Below, piece after piece: positions 10,001 through 17,833 of a stretch of DNA of 64,000 bases. The position numbers and the translations under genes are program-made. The first letter of the stretch is position 1; each line of letters begins with the position of its first letter. Source of the DNA: Salegentibacter lacus. Lineage in GTDB: Bacteria; Bacteroidota; Bacteroidia; Flavobacteriales; Flavobacteriaceae. The stretch lies in contig NZ_JAIQZB010000009.1 in NCBI RefSeq assembly GCF_020164555.1, positions 1 to 64,000 on the forward strand, in the 5' to 3' direction. The notes under the pieces are model-generated. The model was not told the origin of the DNA. It worked only from the letters and a program-made list of their open reading frames with translations, and did no database searches.

Positions 10001-10048
10001 TAGGTGCAGCAATAGAAGTAATAAAATACATGCTGATAATTTTTTCAT
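7043..10048 (-). CDS. susC: SusC/RagA TonB-linked outer-membrane transporter
   Basis: A TonB-dependent importer of 1001 residues. It has a signal peptide (LSACILLLLLLHLNAYSQ), a carboxypeptidase-regulatory-like domain (about 25-100), a TonB box region (ALDEVVVVGYGSQKRESLTG), a plug with GKAAGVYVAPGSGQPGSRGS and WVIDGVIVG, then a barrel ending in a Phe (LGLNLTF), as expected for BAM-dependent insertion. It heads the leftward susC-susD-lipoprotein transcript and is divergent from the agaS operon. It takes up oligosaccharides in the first locus. Confidence 0.95.
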   Translation of the reverse strand: MKKLSACILLLLLLHLNAYSQESITVTGTVVDTETGIPVPSANVIEKGTTNGVLTNFDGEFTIEVPEDAILEVSYLGYATQEIEVNGQTEIDIILEQDADALDEVVVVGYGSQKRESLTGSLQTVEGDELRDITTPSVENMLNGKAAGVYVAPGSGQPGSRGSVVIRGQATLSGTTSPLWVIDGVIVGSGPGELNPDDIETMTVLKDAASTAIYGSQGANGVVVVTTKRAKLGKTTISASSNIGFNELNNGNLEMMNGAELYDYYASFENADQISFPRWNEELRNSNFDWWDLATTTGFTQNYNVSVQGGSETLRSYMSVGLYDEQGAVKGYDYTRYNFRFRTEYKPTDWLTIKPSINGSLRDVEDRQYSTTAMYSNFPWDSPYDEDGNLEPHRSSNWVNSASTNYLYDLQWNHSSNKNYEFMGNMDFDIELTDWLTFSSVNNYRYNSYKSKGYTDPRSNGGQSVNGRITDYRSESTRRYTNQILRFDQSWGKHELNGILAYEFNDYRGETLDAYGTGFIPGFEVLDVVSVPERTRGGISEWAVQSGLFNANYSYDTKYLAQVSFRRDGASNFGDNAKYGNFYSISGGWNIHKENWFNADWVDALKLRVAYGSVGNRPSSLYPQYDLYSISTNASYNENPGALISQIGNDDLTWEKTFTSGVGFDARFLNDRARLTLDYYEKNTENILYRVPITGLTGVTSIWQNIGEMENKGIEIAIGGDIIRNEDLTWSVDLNLGHNVNKLTKLYETKDASGNYTVRPIIISDGLGIAGSAQRMLEPGRPIDTYYLKEWAGVDPENGAPLWYNVERDDQGNEISRTTTSNYSEATFEKTGRVSPDVFGGFSTGFSYKKFDLDAMFGYALGGKIYNYSRQEYDSDGTYTDRNQMKLRPEWSRWEQPGDIATHPIAKYNNPDQGNATSTRFLEDGDFLKLRSLSLGYNIDLSQFAISNARISLTGENLFVITDYSGVDPEIPASNGAVMGSTGPGVYPSTRKFMLGLNLTF

Positions 10049-10533
10049 AAGATAAATTACGTTTAGTGTTAGAAAATAGTCTGGTTTATCAGTAAAAACA
10101 AAATAAAAACTTTCGAAACCTTTTGCTAATATATTAATATTATTTATTTAACAAAAAATTTTCAAAAAATAATTTTATTTCTTGATGATTGTAAATAGGT
10201 CTTATGAAGTATGCTAAAACTATGGAGCAATACTGATAATAATGAGTACTTCTCCTAAAACTCTTTAAGTGCGGGCACTGAACGTAAATCAGTGTTTAAT
10301 TATAGTTAAGTAGTTGAAGGCTTAACAGGTATATCAAATTAATAGTAAAAAAACTTTTTATTTAATATAATCTTAAAAATTTTCAAATGAAGATTTTTTT
10401 ATTTCGTAATATTTCGTTTTATTTGAAAAACAAAATTTGTTTATGATAATTTTTGAAGGCTTTTTTAGCAGTTTATTATCCAGGGGAGTGCTAAGATGTG
10501 AAGTAATACAGTCATATTTATAACCTACTTAAG
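10049..10533. promoter_or_regulatory. 485-bp divergent promoter region between susC and agaS
   Basis: A very A+T-rich gap between two outward-facing operons, so it should carry both promoters. I see no perfect TAnnTTTG box on either strand. Near susC the minus strand reads TTTTTATTTTG, a shifted version. Besides the tandem motif at 10401-10430 there is a palindromic TTTCGAAA at 10111-10118 on the susC side, which shares the TTTCG core. No small gene is convincing here. Confidence 0.6.
10401..10430 (+). promoter_or_regulatory. three tandem 10-bp units, candidate DeoR-type operator
   Basis: Units ATTTCGTAAT, ATTTCGTTTT and ATTTGAAAAA follow one another without gaps, so the ATTTCG/ATTTG core recurs every 10 bases on one face of the helix. 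DeoR/GlpR-type repressors commonly bind such phased repeats, and a DeoR gene closes this operon at 16865. The site lies about 105 bases before agaS. Binding by that protein is inference. Confidence 0.45.
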
Positions 10534-11697
10534 ATGAAGAAAATCACAAATTTTAATGATTATACTCAAAAAGAAATAGATGGCCAACCAGATCTCTGGG
10601 AAGCTACATTTCATCTATATAAAAATTTATCCCATCAGGTGGATGAGTTTTTGAAGAATATTCTTCAACAGGAAAATATTCAAATAGTACTAACAGGGGC
10701 TGGGTCTTCTGCTTTTGTGGGAGAGGCTGCTCAGGGTTTGGTGCAGCAATATACTAAATGCAATACCAAGGCAATAGCCACCACAGATCTTGTTACCCAT
10801 CACCAAATGTGCCTTCAACAAAAAACACCTATTCTTTTAGTGTCTTTTGCGAGATCTGGAAATAGCCCGGAGAGTGTGGAGGCGGTGAAACTGGCAGATG
10901 AATATTGCGATAAGGTGTATCATTTAATTATTACCTGCAATAAAGAAGGGAAACTCTTTAATTACTCCAAAAATAATAAAAGTCGAAGTTTTGCTTTTTT
11001 GCTTCCGGAAGAAGCTAATGATAAAAGTCTTGCCATGACGGGGAGTTTTACCTCTATGCTTCTTTCAATTTTATTAATATTTAAAGAAGCTACTATAAAG
11101 GAAAAGAAAAAAAATACAGAAATACTTATTTCACAGGGAAAGAAGATTTTAGTGCATAAAGAAGATTTTAAAGATCTGGCAGAACTGCAGGCTGAGCGTG
11201 TGGTTTTTCTGGGTTCCGGGCCAATGCTTGGTATTGCCAGGGAATGTCACTTAAAATTGCAGGAATTAACCGATGGGAAAATTATTTGTAAACACGATTC
11301 ATTCCTTGGATTTAGACACGGGCCAAGGGCTGTGATAAATGAAGATACTTTAATTGTTTACTTATTTGCATCAAACGCTCACGTTTTTAAGTATGAGCGG
11401 GATTTAGCCATTTCTATTGCCCAGGATAAACGAAGGATAAGAACCATTAGTTTGGGCAAAACCGCCAGGGAATTCAATTCTATTTTTTCATTAGATCTCG
11501 ATCTTTCTAATCAAGATGAGTTTCATATAGTTTCGGCTACACTTATCGGGCAATTATTAGGCTATTACACCTCTATGCGTATGGGCTTAAACCCAGATAA
11601 CCCATCTGTTTCTGGAGCTATTAGCCGGGTAGTAGAAGGAGTGCATATTTATGAACGTTCTAAAACTAAAGAAAGTGATCTTGAATATTTGCCCTAA
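10534..11697 (+). CDS. agaS: SIS-domain sugar isomerase/deaminase, AgaS type
   Basis: Two SIS domains across 387 residues, the length of AgaS/tagatose-6-phosphate ketose-aldose isomerase proteins. Signature stretches are ILTGAGSSAFVGEAAQ, LVSFARSGNSPES (phosphosugar-binding Ser/Thr loop), FLGSGPMLGIARECHLKLQE and CKHDSFLGFRHGPRAVI. In characterised GalNAc pathways AgaS converts galactosamine-6-phosphate to tagatose-6-phosphate with ammonia release. It is the first gene of the rightward operon; its end overlaps the next gene by 47 bases if the ATG at 11651 is used. Confidence 0.87.
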   Translation: MKKITNFNDYTQKEIDGQPDLWEATFHLYKNLSHQVDEFLKNILQQENIQIVLTGAGSSAFVGEAAQGLVQQYTKCNTKAIATTDLVTHHQMCLQQKTPILLVSFARSGNSPESVEAVKLADEYCDKVYHLIITCNKEGKLFNYSKNNKSRSFAFLLPEEANDKSLAMTGSFTSMLLSILLIFKEATIKEKKKNTEILISQGKKILVHKEDFKDLAELQAERVVFLGSGPMLGIARECHLKLQELTDGKIICKHDSFLGFRHGPRAVINEDTLIVYLFASNAHVFKYERDLAISIAQDKRRIRTISLGKTAREFNSIFSLDLDLSNQDEFHIVSATLIGQLLGYYTSMRMGLNPDNPSVSGAISRVVEGVHIYERSKTKESDLEYLP

Positions 11698-12589
11698 TCC
11701 TTCTATAGATAGCTACGCGTGGTTTAGCAATTTTCAAATAGGTGAAGTTAACCGAATGGCTAAATTACAGGATTTCCCGGGAGGGAAAGGAGTACACGTT
11801 GCTCATGCTATCAAGGAATTGGATGGCACAGCTGAATTATTCGGAATTTGGGCCGGTAGCAATGGTGCTTGGATCAAAGAAGCTTCTAAGGAAAACGGAC
11901 TCAAAATTTCGGGAATCTCTATTGAAGGCAATAATCGCAAGTGCTATACCTTTAGATCTGCTTCCGAAGAAATTAATAATACCGAAATTCTTGAACCCGG
12001 TCCAGAACTCTCTGAAGAAGAATACGAAGAATTCAGGAAAAAATTTTCCTCTGTGCTAAAAGATACCGCCCTGGTATGCATGTCTGGTTCGTGGCCGGCA
12101 AAAGCACCTAAGGATGCCTATGCGCAATTGATAAAAATTGCTAAGCAGAAGCAAAAGAAATGCATTGTAGATGTTGGGGGAGCTCAACTGGATGCTATTG
12201 TAAAAGAAGGCTGTTTTGGAATTCACCTTAATGAACATGAAGCTTTAGCAAATTTTGGGACAATAGATATTTCAAAGATTGCAAAACAGTTTAAACAAAT
12301 TGAACTCATAGCACTAACCAAAGGTAAGGATGGGTTGTTGCTTTATTATAAAGGTGAAATTATAGCGGCGAATACCACTATAAATAATCCTATTAGTACC
12401 GTAGGTAGCGGAGATTGTTTAACTGCCGGTATCGCGTATGCCGTGACTAAACAAATGAAAATTGAAGAAATAGCCTCCTGGGGTGTGGCTTGTGGAGCCG
12501 CAAATTGCATCAACGAAGATTTGGGGATGATTAAACGGGATGATGTTCTTGAGCTCTTAGGAAAGATAAGTATAAAGAAAGTAGTATGA
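11651..12589 (+). CDS. PfkB-family kinase of the 1-phosphofructokinase/tagatose-6-phosphate kinase branch
   Basis: Cytoplasmic sugar-phosphate kinase, 312 residues. It has the N-terminal NPSID motif, PGGKGVHVA and the C-terminal catalytic GSGDCLTAG (the Asp is the base). NPSID plus GGKG is the FruK/LacC signature, fitting phosphorylation of tagatose-6-phosphate to the 1,6-bisphosphate, the substrate of the aldolase two genes on. The start is uncertain: the ATG at 11651 gives a long overlap with agaS, while the GTG at 11675 begins right at the conserved VILNICPNPSID and matches the usual family start. It overlaps the next gene by 4 bases. Confidence 0.85.
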   Translation: MNVLKLKKVILNICPNPSIDSYAWFSNFQIGEVNRMAKLQDFPGGKGVHVAHAIKELDGTAELFGIWAGSNGAWIKEASKENGLKISGISIEGNNRKCYTFRSASEEINNTEILEPGPELSEEEYEEFRKKFSSVLKDTALVCMSGSWPAKAPKDAYAQLIKIAKQKQKKCIVDVGGAQLDAIVKEGCFGIHLNEHEALANFGTIDISKIAKQFKQIELIALTKGKDGLLLYYKGEIIAANTTINNPISTVGSGDCLTAGIAYAVTKQMKIEEIASWGVACGAANCINEDLGMIKRDDVLELLGKISIKKVV

Positions 12590-13539
12590 AATCGAAGAAA
12601 TTATTGATAGTAGGAGAACTCAATATAGATATTATTTTAAATGATATCCAGGGTTTTCCGCAAGTAGGTTCAGAGATTATTGCTGATAAAATGGACTTTA
12701 CCATGGGAAGTTCTTCGGCTATAATGGCTTCTAATATTTCAAAATTGGGGATTGATACTAGCTTCTGCGGATTAATCGGAGATGATGAATTTGGACATTT
12801 TATTTTAAAGAATCTTCAAAAGCAACAGGTAGATATAAATAATATAAAGGTTTCTTCCACACATAAAACAGGGATGACCATAGTATTAAATTATGCTCAG
12901 GATAGAGCCAATGTTACCTACTGTGGGGCCATGGAGAAAATGTCTTTTGATGATATTCCCTGGAGCCAAATATCAAATTTTGATCATTTTCATCTATCTA
13001 ATCTGTTTTTGCAAAAAAGCCTAAAAAAAGACATTGTTAAGATCTTCAAAACCGCTAAAGAGAATGGTTTAACCACCTCACTGGATCTCCAGGTAGATCC
13101 TGAAAACAAATGGGACTTTAATTACAAGACCTGTCTACCTTATGTAGATATTTTTCTGCCAAATGAGGCCGAATTAAAAGCTTTAACGAGAGAAGAAAAT
13201 ATTGACGCTGCACTTAGAGAAATAAAGGATTACGCTAATATACTAGCATTAAAATTAGGAGATAAAGGGAGCAGGATAATACAGGGGAATACTAAAATTG
13301 ATTGTCTTCCTTATGTTGTAGATGATTTTGTAGATGCAATAGGAGCCGGCGATTCTTTTAACGCAGGTTTTATTAAAAAATTTTTAGAAGCAGCCTCCCT
13401 GGAGGAATGCGGTAGTTATGCCAATCTCATAGGTGCACACAGTACTACAAAACCGGGTGGTATAAACGCATTTTTAAATTCAGAATACATAAAATCTAAT
13501 ACCGAACTAATAGGATCACAAAATGAAACTAAAAAATAA
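12586..13539 (+). CDS. PfkB-family carbohydrate kinase (ribokinase-like), possible GalNAc or galactosamine kinase
   Basis: A second PfkB kinase of 317 residues, distinct from its neighbour: it starts with VGELNIDIIL, has a GSSSAIMASNISKLG substrate-site stretch and ends with the ATP/anion-hole motif DAIGAGDSFNAGF. The ribokinase branch uses free sugars as acceptors, so in this operon it may phosphorylate GalNAc or galactosamine at O6 after MFS uptake. This would supply the step that PTS provides in enterobacteria; the assignment is inference. Start ATG overlaps the previous stop (ATGA), and its end overlaps the aldolase gene by 17 bases. Confidence 0.83.
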   Translation: MKSKKLLIVGELNIDIILNDIQGFPQVGSEIIADKMDFTMGSSSAIMASNISKLGIDTSFCGLIGDDEFGHFILKNLQKQQVDINNIKVSSTHKTGMTIVLNYAQDRANVTYCGAMEKMSFDDIPWSQISNFDHFHLSNLFLQKSLKKDIVKIFKTAKENGLTTSLDLQVDPENKWDFNYKTCLPYVDIFLPNEAELKALTREENIDAALREIKDYANILALKLGDKGSRIIQGNTKIDCLPYVVDDFVDAIGAGDSFNAGFIKKFLEAASLEECGSYANLIGAHSTTKPGGINAFLNSEYIKSNTELIGSQNETKK

Positions 13540-14362
13540 ACTTCAATCCTTTACCAGTCAAAATAGAGGCCTTTTAGCTACTAATTTCTATAATTTAGAA
13601 ACTTTACGTGGAGTCTTGCGGGCAGCAGCAGATTTAAATGAACCTTTGATTCTTCAGCTAACCCAGAGTTCTATAGATTATATGGGGCTGGATACAGCCG
13701 TAGCTTTAGGAAGGGCCGGTTTAAAAGAATTTGGTGTAGAAGGCTGGATTCACCTGGATCATGGAGGCTCTGTAGAACTAGCACAACGCTGCCTGGATGC
13801 GGGTTTTGATTCTGTGATGATAGATGGCAGTGAACTACCTTTTGAAGAAAATGTGAAAATTACTGCTGAAGTTGTAAAAAGAGCCAGGAAATATGGTGCT
13901 CACGTTGAGGCAGAATTAGGATATGTGGCAAAATTAGGTCAGTCTCACGAGAGCCAGGGATTTACCCAGCCAGAAGAAGCAAAAAGATTTGTAGAAGAAA
14001 CAGGTATAGATGCCCTGGCAGTCGCTATTGGTACCGCACATGGCTTCTATAAAAGCGAACCAGAACTTCAACTGGACCTATTGTCTGATATTGCTAACAC
14101 CTGTTCTTCAACGCTAGTGCTGCATGGCGGTTCGGGTGTACCCGCAAAACAATTACAAGCAGCAATTTCCCGAGGAATTTGTAAAGTGAATCTTGCTACA
14201 GAGATCAAGAATATTTTTATGAAAACTTTACAACAACAACTTCGGGATAATGAAGAAATAGATTTGAGAAAAGTCTTTCCAGTAGCCACGGGAGAGATCA
14301 CCAGGCTAGTAAAAACTAAGCTGGAAATTGTAAAGAACAACAAGTTTACAGAAGTTGCCTAG
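13523..14362 (+). CDS. class II tagatose/fructose-bisphosphate aldolase (GatY/KbaY type)
   Basis: Zn-dependent aldolase of 279 residues, near the 284-286 usual for KbaY/GatY. Visible zinc and active-site motifs are GWIHLDHGG, HVEAELGYV, AIGTAHGFYK, LVLHGGSGVP and the phosphate-binding KVNLATEIKN. It would split tagatose-1,6-bisphosphate to glyceraldehyde-3-phosphate and DHAP, ending the GalNAc route. No KbaZ/GatZ partner subunit is nearby. Fructose-bisphosphate as substrate cannot be excluded by sequence alone; context favours tagatose. Confidence 0.88.
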   Translation: MKLKNKLQSFTSQNRGLLATNFYNLETLRGVLRAAADLNEPLILQLTQSSIDYMGLDTAVALGRAGLKEFGVEGWIHLDHGGSVELAQRCLDAGFDSVMIDGSELPFEENVKITAEVVKRARKYGAHVEAELGYVAKLGQSHESQGFTQPEEAKRFVEETGIDALAVAIGTAHGFYKSEPELQLDLLSDIANTCSSTLVLHGGSGVPAKQLQAAISRGICKVNLATEIKNIFMKTLQQQLRDNEEIDLRKVFPVATGEITRLVKTKLEIVKNNKFTEVA

Positions 14363-14408
14363 ATAAGGACGTTCCAGTGAGGAACCTTAATAATAAAAAA
14401 GAGAAAAT

Positions 14409-15395
14409 ATGTTATCTAAATTTATTGATGCGCACGTTCATTTAAATACTCTTACCGAGGAAAAAATGGAAAAAGCACTGGAATATGATACTAAATTTCT
14501 ATCCATAAATACTAATATTCCTTTTTTTGAAAGTTTAGAAGATCAGGAAAAGGTGATTTTAAAATTACAAGAAAAATACCCTGGTCGCGTACAGTATATT
14601 ACCAGTTTTGATTTTAGAAAATGGGGTGAAAAAGATTTTGCCGAAAATGCTATTGCTCAAATTAAAAGAGGACTTCGAAACGGGGCTGTTGGCGTAAAAA
14701 TATGGAAAGATGTTGGGTTTGATTACCACGATGAAAACGGCAATTTTGTAATGATAGATAATCCCATTTTTGAGCCAATTTTTAAGTTTATTCAGGAGAA
14801 CGATATTCTTTTAATTGGGCACCAGGGTGAGCCCCGAAACTGTTGGCTACCACTTGAGGAAATGACCGTAGATTCAGATCGTAATTATTTTAAGGGTCAT
14901 CCAGAATATCATATGTATTTGCAGACGGATTATCCCAGCTATGAGGAACAAATGCAAGCCAGAGATAATATGCTAAAAAAGTTCCCTGAAATCAGGTATA
15001 TAGGACTGCATTTATTCAGTATGGAATGGAGTATTGACGAAGTTGCTAAAAGATTAGAAGATTTTCCAAACACTCATACCGATGTTGCAGAAAGAGTATG
15101 CCACCTGCAATTACAGGCAAAAGATAATTGGGAGGCAGTGAGAGATTTTTGCATCAAGTACCAGGATAGAATTATTTATGGTACAGATGTAATTGATGAT
15201 GGAAGTATTCCTGCCCACCAAATTGCTGAAAAGTTTGAAACTTTATGGAATTTTCATTACGATTTTTTCGCTTCAGATAAAACCTTAACTGCTCCGGAAT
15301 TTAAAGGAGCGTTTAAGTCACTCAACTTACCTAAAGAGGTGATAGAGAAAATATTTTATACCAACGCAGCTAAAATTTACCAGTTCAATATTTAA
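14409..15395 (+). CDS. amidohydrolase-family metal-dependent TIM-barrel hydrolase (PF04909-like)
   Basis: A soluble protein of 328 residues with the metal ligands of the amidohydrolase_2 group: FIDAHVHLN near the N-terminus, a mid-chain GHQGEPRNCW, GLHLFSMEW and a C-terminal YGTDVIDD Asp. It begins 46 bases after the aldolase gene, so it belongs to the operon. No signal peptide is visible, so it acts in the cytoplasm. Because the operon shows no NagA/AgaA-type deacetylase, this enzyme is a candidate to deacetylate GalNAc or its phosphate, but the family also contains decarboxylases and lactonases. The function is unproven. Confidence 0.75.
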   Translation: MLSKFIDAHVHLNTLTEEKMEKALEYDTKFLSINTNIPFFESLEDQEKVILKLQEKYPGRVQYITSFDFRKWGEKDFAENAIAQIKRGLRNGAVGVKIWKDVGFDYHDENGNFVMIDNPIFEPIFKFIQENDILLIGHQGEPRNCWLPLEEMTVDSDRNYFKGHPEYHMYLQTDYPSYEEQMQARDNMLKKFPEIRYIGLHLFSMEWSIDEVAKRLEDFPNTHTDVAERVCHLQLQAKDNWEAVRDFCIKYQDRIIYGTDVIDDGSIPAHQIAEKFETLWNFHYDFFASDKTLTAPEFKGAFKSLNLPKEVIEKIFYTNAAKIYQFNI

Positions 15396-15416
15396 ATAAC
15401 TTACAAACTATAAATT

Positions 15417-16826
15417 ATGAAAAATAATAGAAGGGATTTTTTAAGGTTAACGGGGCTGGGAGGCCTGGGATTAGTTAGTGGAGGCTTGATGAGTTTTAAA
15501 TCTGAAGAAGATCAGATTAGAGATTTAGTTGGAGTGCCGCAACATTTTAATATGTCTGGCTATGCAGCTCCAAAGCTGGAAACGGTTCGTATTGGTTTTA
15601 TTGGACTAGGAATGCGTGGACCTGGCGCGGTAAACAGAATGAGTAAGATTGAAGGTGTTGAAATAAAAGCCATTTGTGATCTTAGAGAAAAAGAAGTTCA
15701 AAAGATCCAAAAAATGCTGGCCGATACGCCGCATAATCCCGAAACCTATTCTGGCAGTGAAGAAATTTGGAAAGAAATGGTAGATAGGGAAGATCTGGAT
15801 CTAATTTATATAGCGACCCCCTGGGAATGGCATACTCCAATGGCAGTTTATGCTATGGAAGCTGGAAAACACGCCGCTGTAGAGGTGCCAGCCGCAAAAA
15901 CCATAGATGAATGCTGGCAACTTGTAGAAACTTCAGAGCGTACAAGGAAACATTGTATGATGCTGGAAAATTGTTGCTACGATTTCTTCGAGCTTTTGAC
16001 CTTAAATATGGCAAGACAGGGATATTTTGGTGAAATTATTCACGGAGAAGGTGCCTATATACATAATCTTTTATCTCTTAATTTTGATAAAAATGGATAC
16101 CAGGATATGTGGAGATTAAGAGAAAATGCTGCACATAATGGAAATTTATATCCAACTCATGGGCTTGGTCCAATTTGCCAGACAATGAACATAAACAGGG
16201 GTGACCAGATGGATTACCTTACTTCTATTTCCAGCGCCGATTTTAGTATGGGACCTAAAGCTAAAGAATTGGCAGCAGAAGATGATTTTTACGATGAATT
16301 TGTAGGTAAAGATTTCCGTGGAAATATAAATACCACTACCGTAAAAACTAAAAAGGGCAAAACTATTATGATTCAGCACGATGTGAGCTCACCAAGACCC
16401 TATTCAAGAATTCATTTAATTAGTGGGACTGAAGCTTTTGCCAGGAAATGGCCAACACCGGGAAAAATTGCAAAAGGTCACTCCTGGCTGGATGAGAAAG
16501 AAATGAAGAAATTAGAAGAAGAATATACTCCAGAAATTGTTAAGAAAGTAGGTGCTATGGCTAAAAAAATTGGAGGTCACGGCGGTATGGATTTTATAAT
16601 GGACTGGAGGTTAATTGATTGTTTGAGAAATGGTTTGCCATTAGACCAGGATGTATATGATGCTGCTTTATGGAGTTCTATATTTCCACTTTCTGAAATG
16701 TCAACAAACAATAGAGCCCAATCTGTTAATATTCCAGATTTTACAAATGGAGCCTGGAGAGAAAATAAACCTGTAGATCTATCTTTAGCAGGTGGAGGCA
16801 CAACTAAAGTTATTATGAACGGATAA
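15417..16826 (+). CDS. GH109 alpha-N-acetylgalactosaminidase, Tat-exported
   Basis: NAD-dependent glycosidase on a Gfo/Idh/MocA fold, 469 residues. A twin-arginine signal (NNRRDFLRLTGLGGLG) indicates folded export with cofactor. The Rossmann motif GFIGLGMRGPG and IATPWEWHTPM, EVPAAKTIDECW and THGLGPICQTMNINRGD match GH109, which removes terminal alpha-GalNAc by an oxidation-elimination mechanism. It lies 21 bases after the amidohydrolase gene. This gene is the main reason to read the locus as GalNAc-directed. Other Gfo/Idh glycosidases are possible, but the HGLGP/RGD block is specific. Confidence 0.85.
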   Translation: MKNNRRDFLRLTGLGGLGLVSGGLMSFKSEEDQIRDLVGVPQHFNMSGYAAPKLETVRIGFIGLGMRGPGAVNRMSKIEGVEIKAICDLREKEVQKIQKMLADTPHNPETYSGSEEIWKEMVDREDLDLIYIATPWEWHTPMAVYAMEAGKHAAVEVPAAKTIDECWQLVETSERTRKHCMMLENCCYDFFELLTLNMARQGYFGEIIHGEGAYIHNLLSLNFDKNGYQDMWRLRENAAHNGNLYPTHGLGPICQTMNINRGDQMDYLTSISSADFSMGPKAKELAAEDDFYDEFVGKDFRGNINTTTVKTKKGKTIMIQHDVSSPRPYSRIHLISGTEAFARKWPTPGKIAKGHSWLDEKEMKKLEEEYTPEIVKKVGAMAKKIGGHGGMDFIMDWRLIDCLRNGLPLDQDVYDAALWSSIFPLSEMSTNNRAQSVNIPDFTNGAWRENKPVDLSLAGGGTTKVIMNG

Positions 16827-16864
16827 TTTTATATCTTGGATCTTTTGAGAATTAACAATATTTA

Positions 16865-17626
16865 ATGAAAAAAGCAGCACAAAGAAGATCGAAGATTTTA
16901 GAAGTATTGGATGAGCTAGGCCAGGTAAATGTGACCGACCTTAGTCAAAGAATGAACGTTAGTGAGGTTACAATTAGAAATGATCTTGGTAATTTAGAGA
17001 AAAATAAGCTTCTTGTTCGCGCTCATGGTGGAGCATTTAAGACAAATAACCTGGCTTTAGCGGTTTCCGAAAAAAAGAGTATAAATCTGCAAGCTAAACG
17101 TTTAATAGGAAAGAAAGCCGTTACCTTAATAAATGAAAATGATTCCATAATCCTCGATTCTGGAACCACTACTTTTGAGATTTCCAGTAATTTGGGAGAT
17201 TTTGAAGAAATAACAGTGATTAGTAATGCCCTGGATATTGTGAATAACCTATCGAAATTCAAAAATTTACAGGTTTATATGCCAGGAGGATATCTAAAAG
17301 AATTTTCAATGTCCCTGGTGGGGCCAATGGCTGAAAGAAATTTAAGGCAACTGTATTGTAATAAGCTTTTTTTGGGAGTTGATGGAATTCGTTCGGGAGT
17401 TGGCGTTTTTACCCATCATATGGAGGAAGCGTACCTGAACCAGATAATGATCAACATAGCGGAAGAAGTTATTGTTGTAGCTGATTCATCTAAATTCAAG
17501 AAAACTGGTCTTGCATTTATAGAAGGTTTTGATAAAATAGATAAAGTAATTACGGATGAAAATATAGAAGATAAAGATCGGGAAATGCTTCTTCAGCATA
17601 ATGTAGAGGTGGTAATTGCATCCTAG
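16865..17626 (+). CDS. DeoR/GlpR-family transcriptional regulator (AgaR-like role)
   Basis: Sugar-phosphate-responsive repressor of 253 residues. The N-terminal DeoR helix-turn-helix includes VNVTDLSQRMNVSEVTIRND and a LLVRAHGGA hinge. The C-terminal DeoRC domain has ILDSGTTTFEI, VISNALDIVNNL, GVDGI and VVADSSKF. It closes the rightward operon 38 bases after the GH109 gene and probably controls both arms of the locus in response to a phosphorylated intermediate. The 10401-10430 repeats are a candidate target. Confidence 0.9.
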   Translation: MKKAAQRRSKILEVLDELGQVNVTDLSQRMNVSEVTIRNDLGNLEKNKLLVRAHGGAFKTNNLALAVSEKKSINLQAKRLIGKKAVTLINENDSIILDSGTTTFEISSNLGDFEEITVISNALDIVNNLSKFKNLQVYMPGGYLKEFSMSLVGPMAERNLRQLYCNKLFLGVDGIRSGVGVFTHHMEEAYLNQIMINIAEEVIVVADSSKFKKTGLAFIEGFDKIDKVITDENIEDKDREMLLQHNVEVVIAS

Positions 17627-17753
17627 TAATTTTTCTAAATTAAATTAGTTAAAAAGCATTATTTATTCTTTTCGTTACTAGTTTCAGTTTATTTTTTGGT
17701 ATCAAGACCATAATAGATGGTTATGGCTATTTTATAATTCTTCTTATATCAAA

Positions 17754-17783
17754 GGTCCCTGGCTCGAGCCTGGGCGGGACCAC
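17754..17783 (+). other. tRNA 3'-end-like fragment (T-arm plus acceptor strand), possible attachment-site remnant
   Basis: The stretch beginning GGTCCCTGGCTCGAGCC folds as a T-arm (5-bp stem with two G-U pairs, loop CTCGAGC) followed by an acceptor-like CGGGACC plus A. A genuine tRNA would have TTCGARY in the loop and an anticodon arm upstream, and neither is present. Two direct 10-base copies of AGGGGCGGAA follow at 17839-17848 and 17851-17860. Such 3' fragments are typical left-overs of integrase attachment sites. The rest of the 17627-17944 gap is A+T-rich and I see no gene in it. Confidence 0.5.
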
Positions 17784-17797
17784 TTTTAATGCCTATA

Positions 17798-17833
17798 AAG
17801 CCCTATGAGCAGTACGTTTGTGGGGCTTTTTTT
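17798..17833 (+). terminator. terminator after the tRNA-like fragment
   Basis: Stem AAGCCCTA (17798-17805) with TGGGGCTT (17821-17828, one G-U) followed by a run of T. It sits just where a terminator stands behind many intact tRNA genes, which supports the idea that a tRNA 3' end was copied together with its terminator. Confidence 0.7.
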
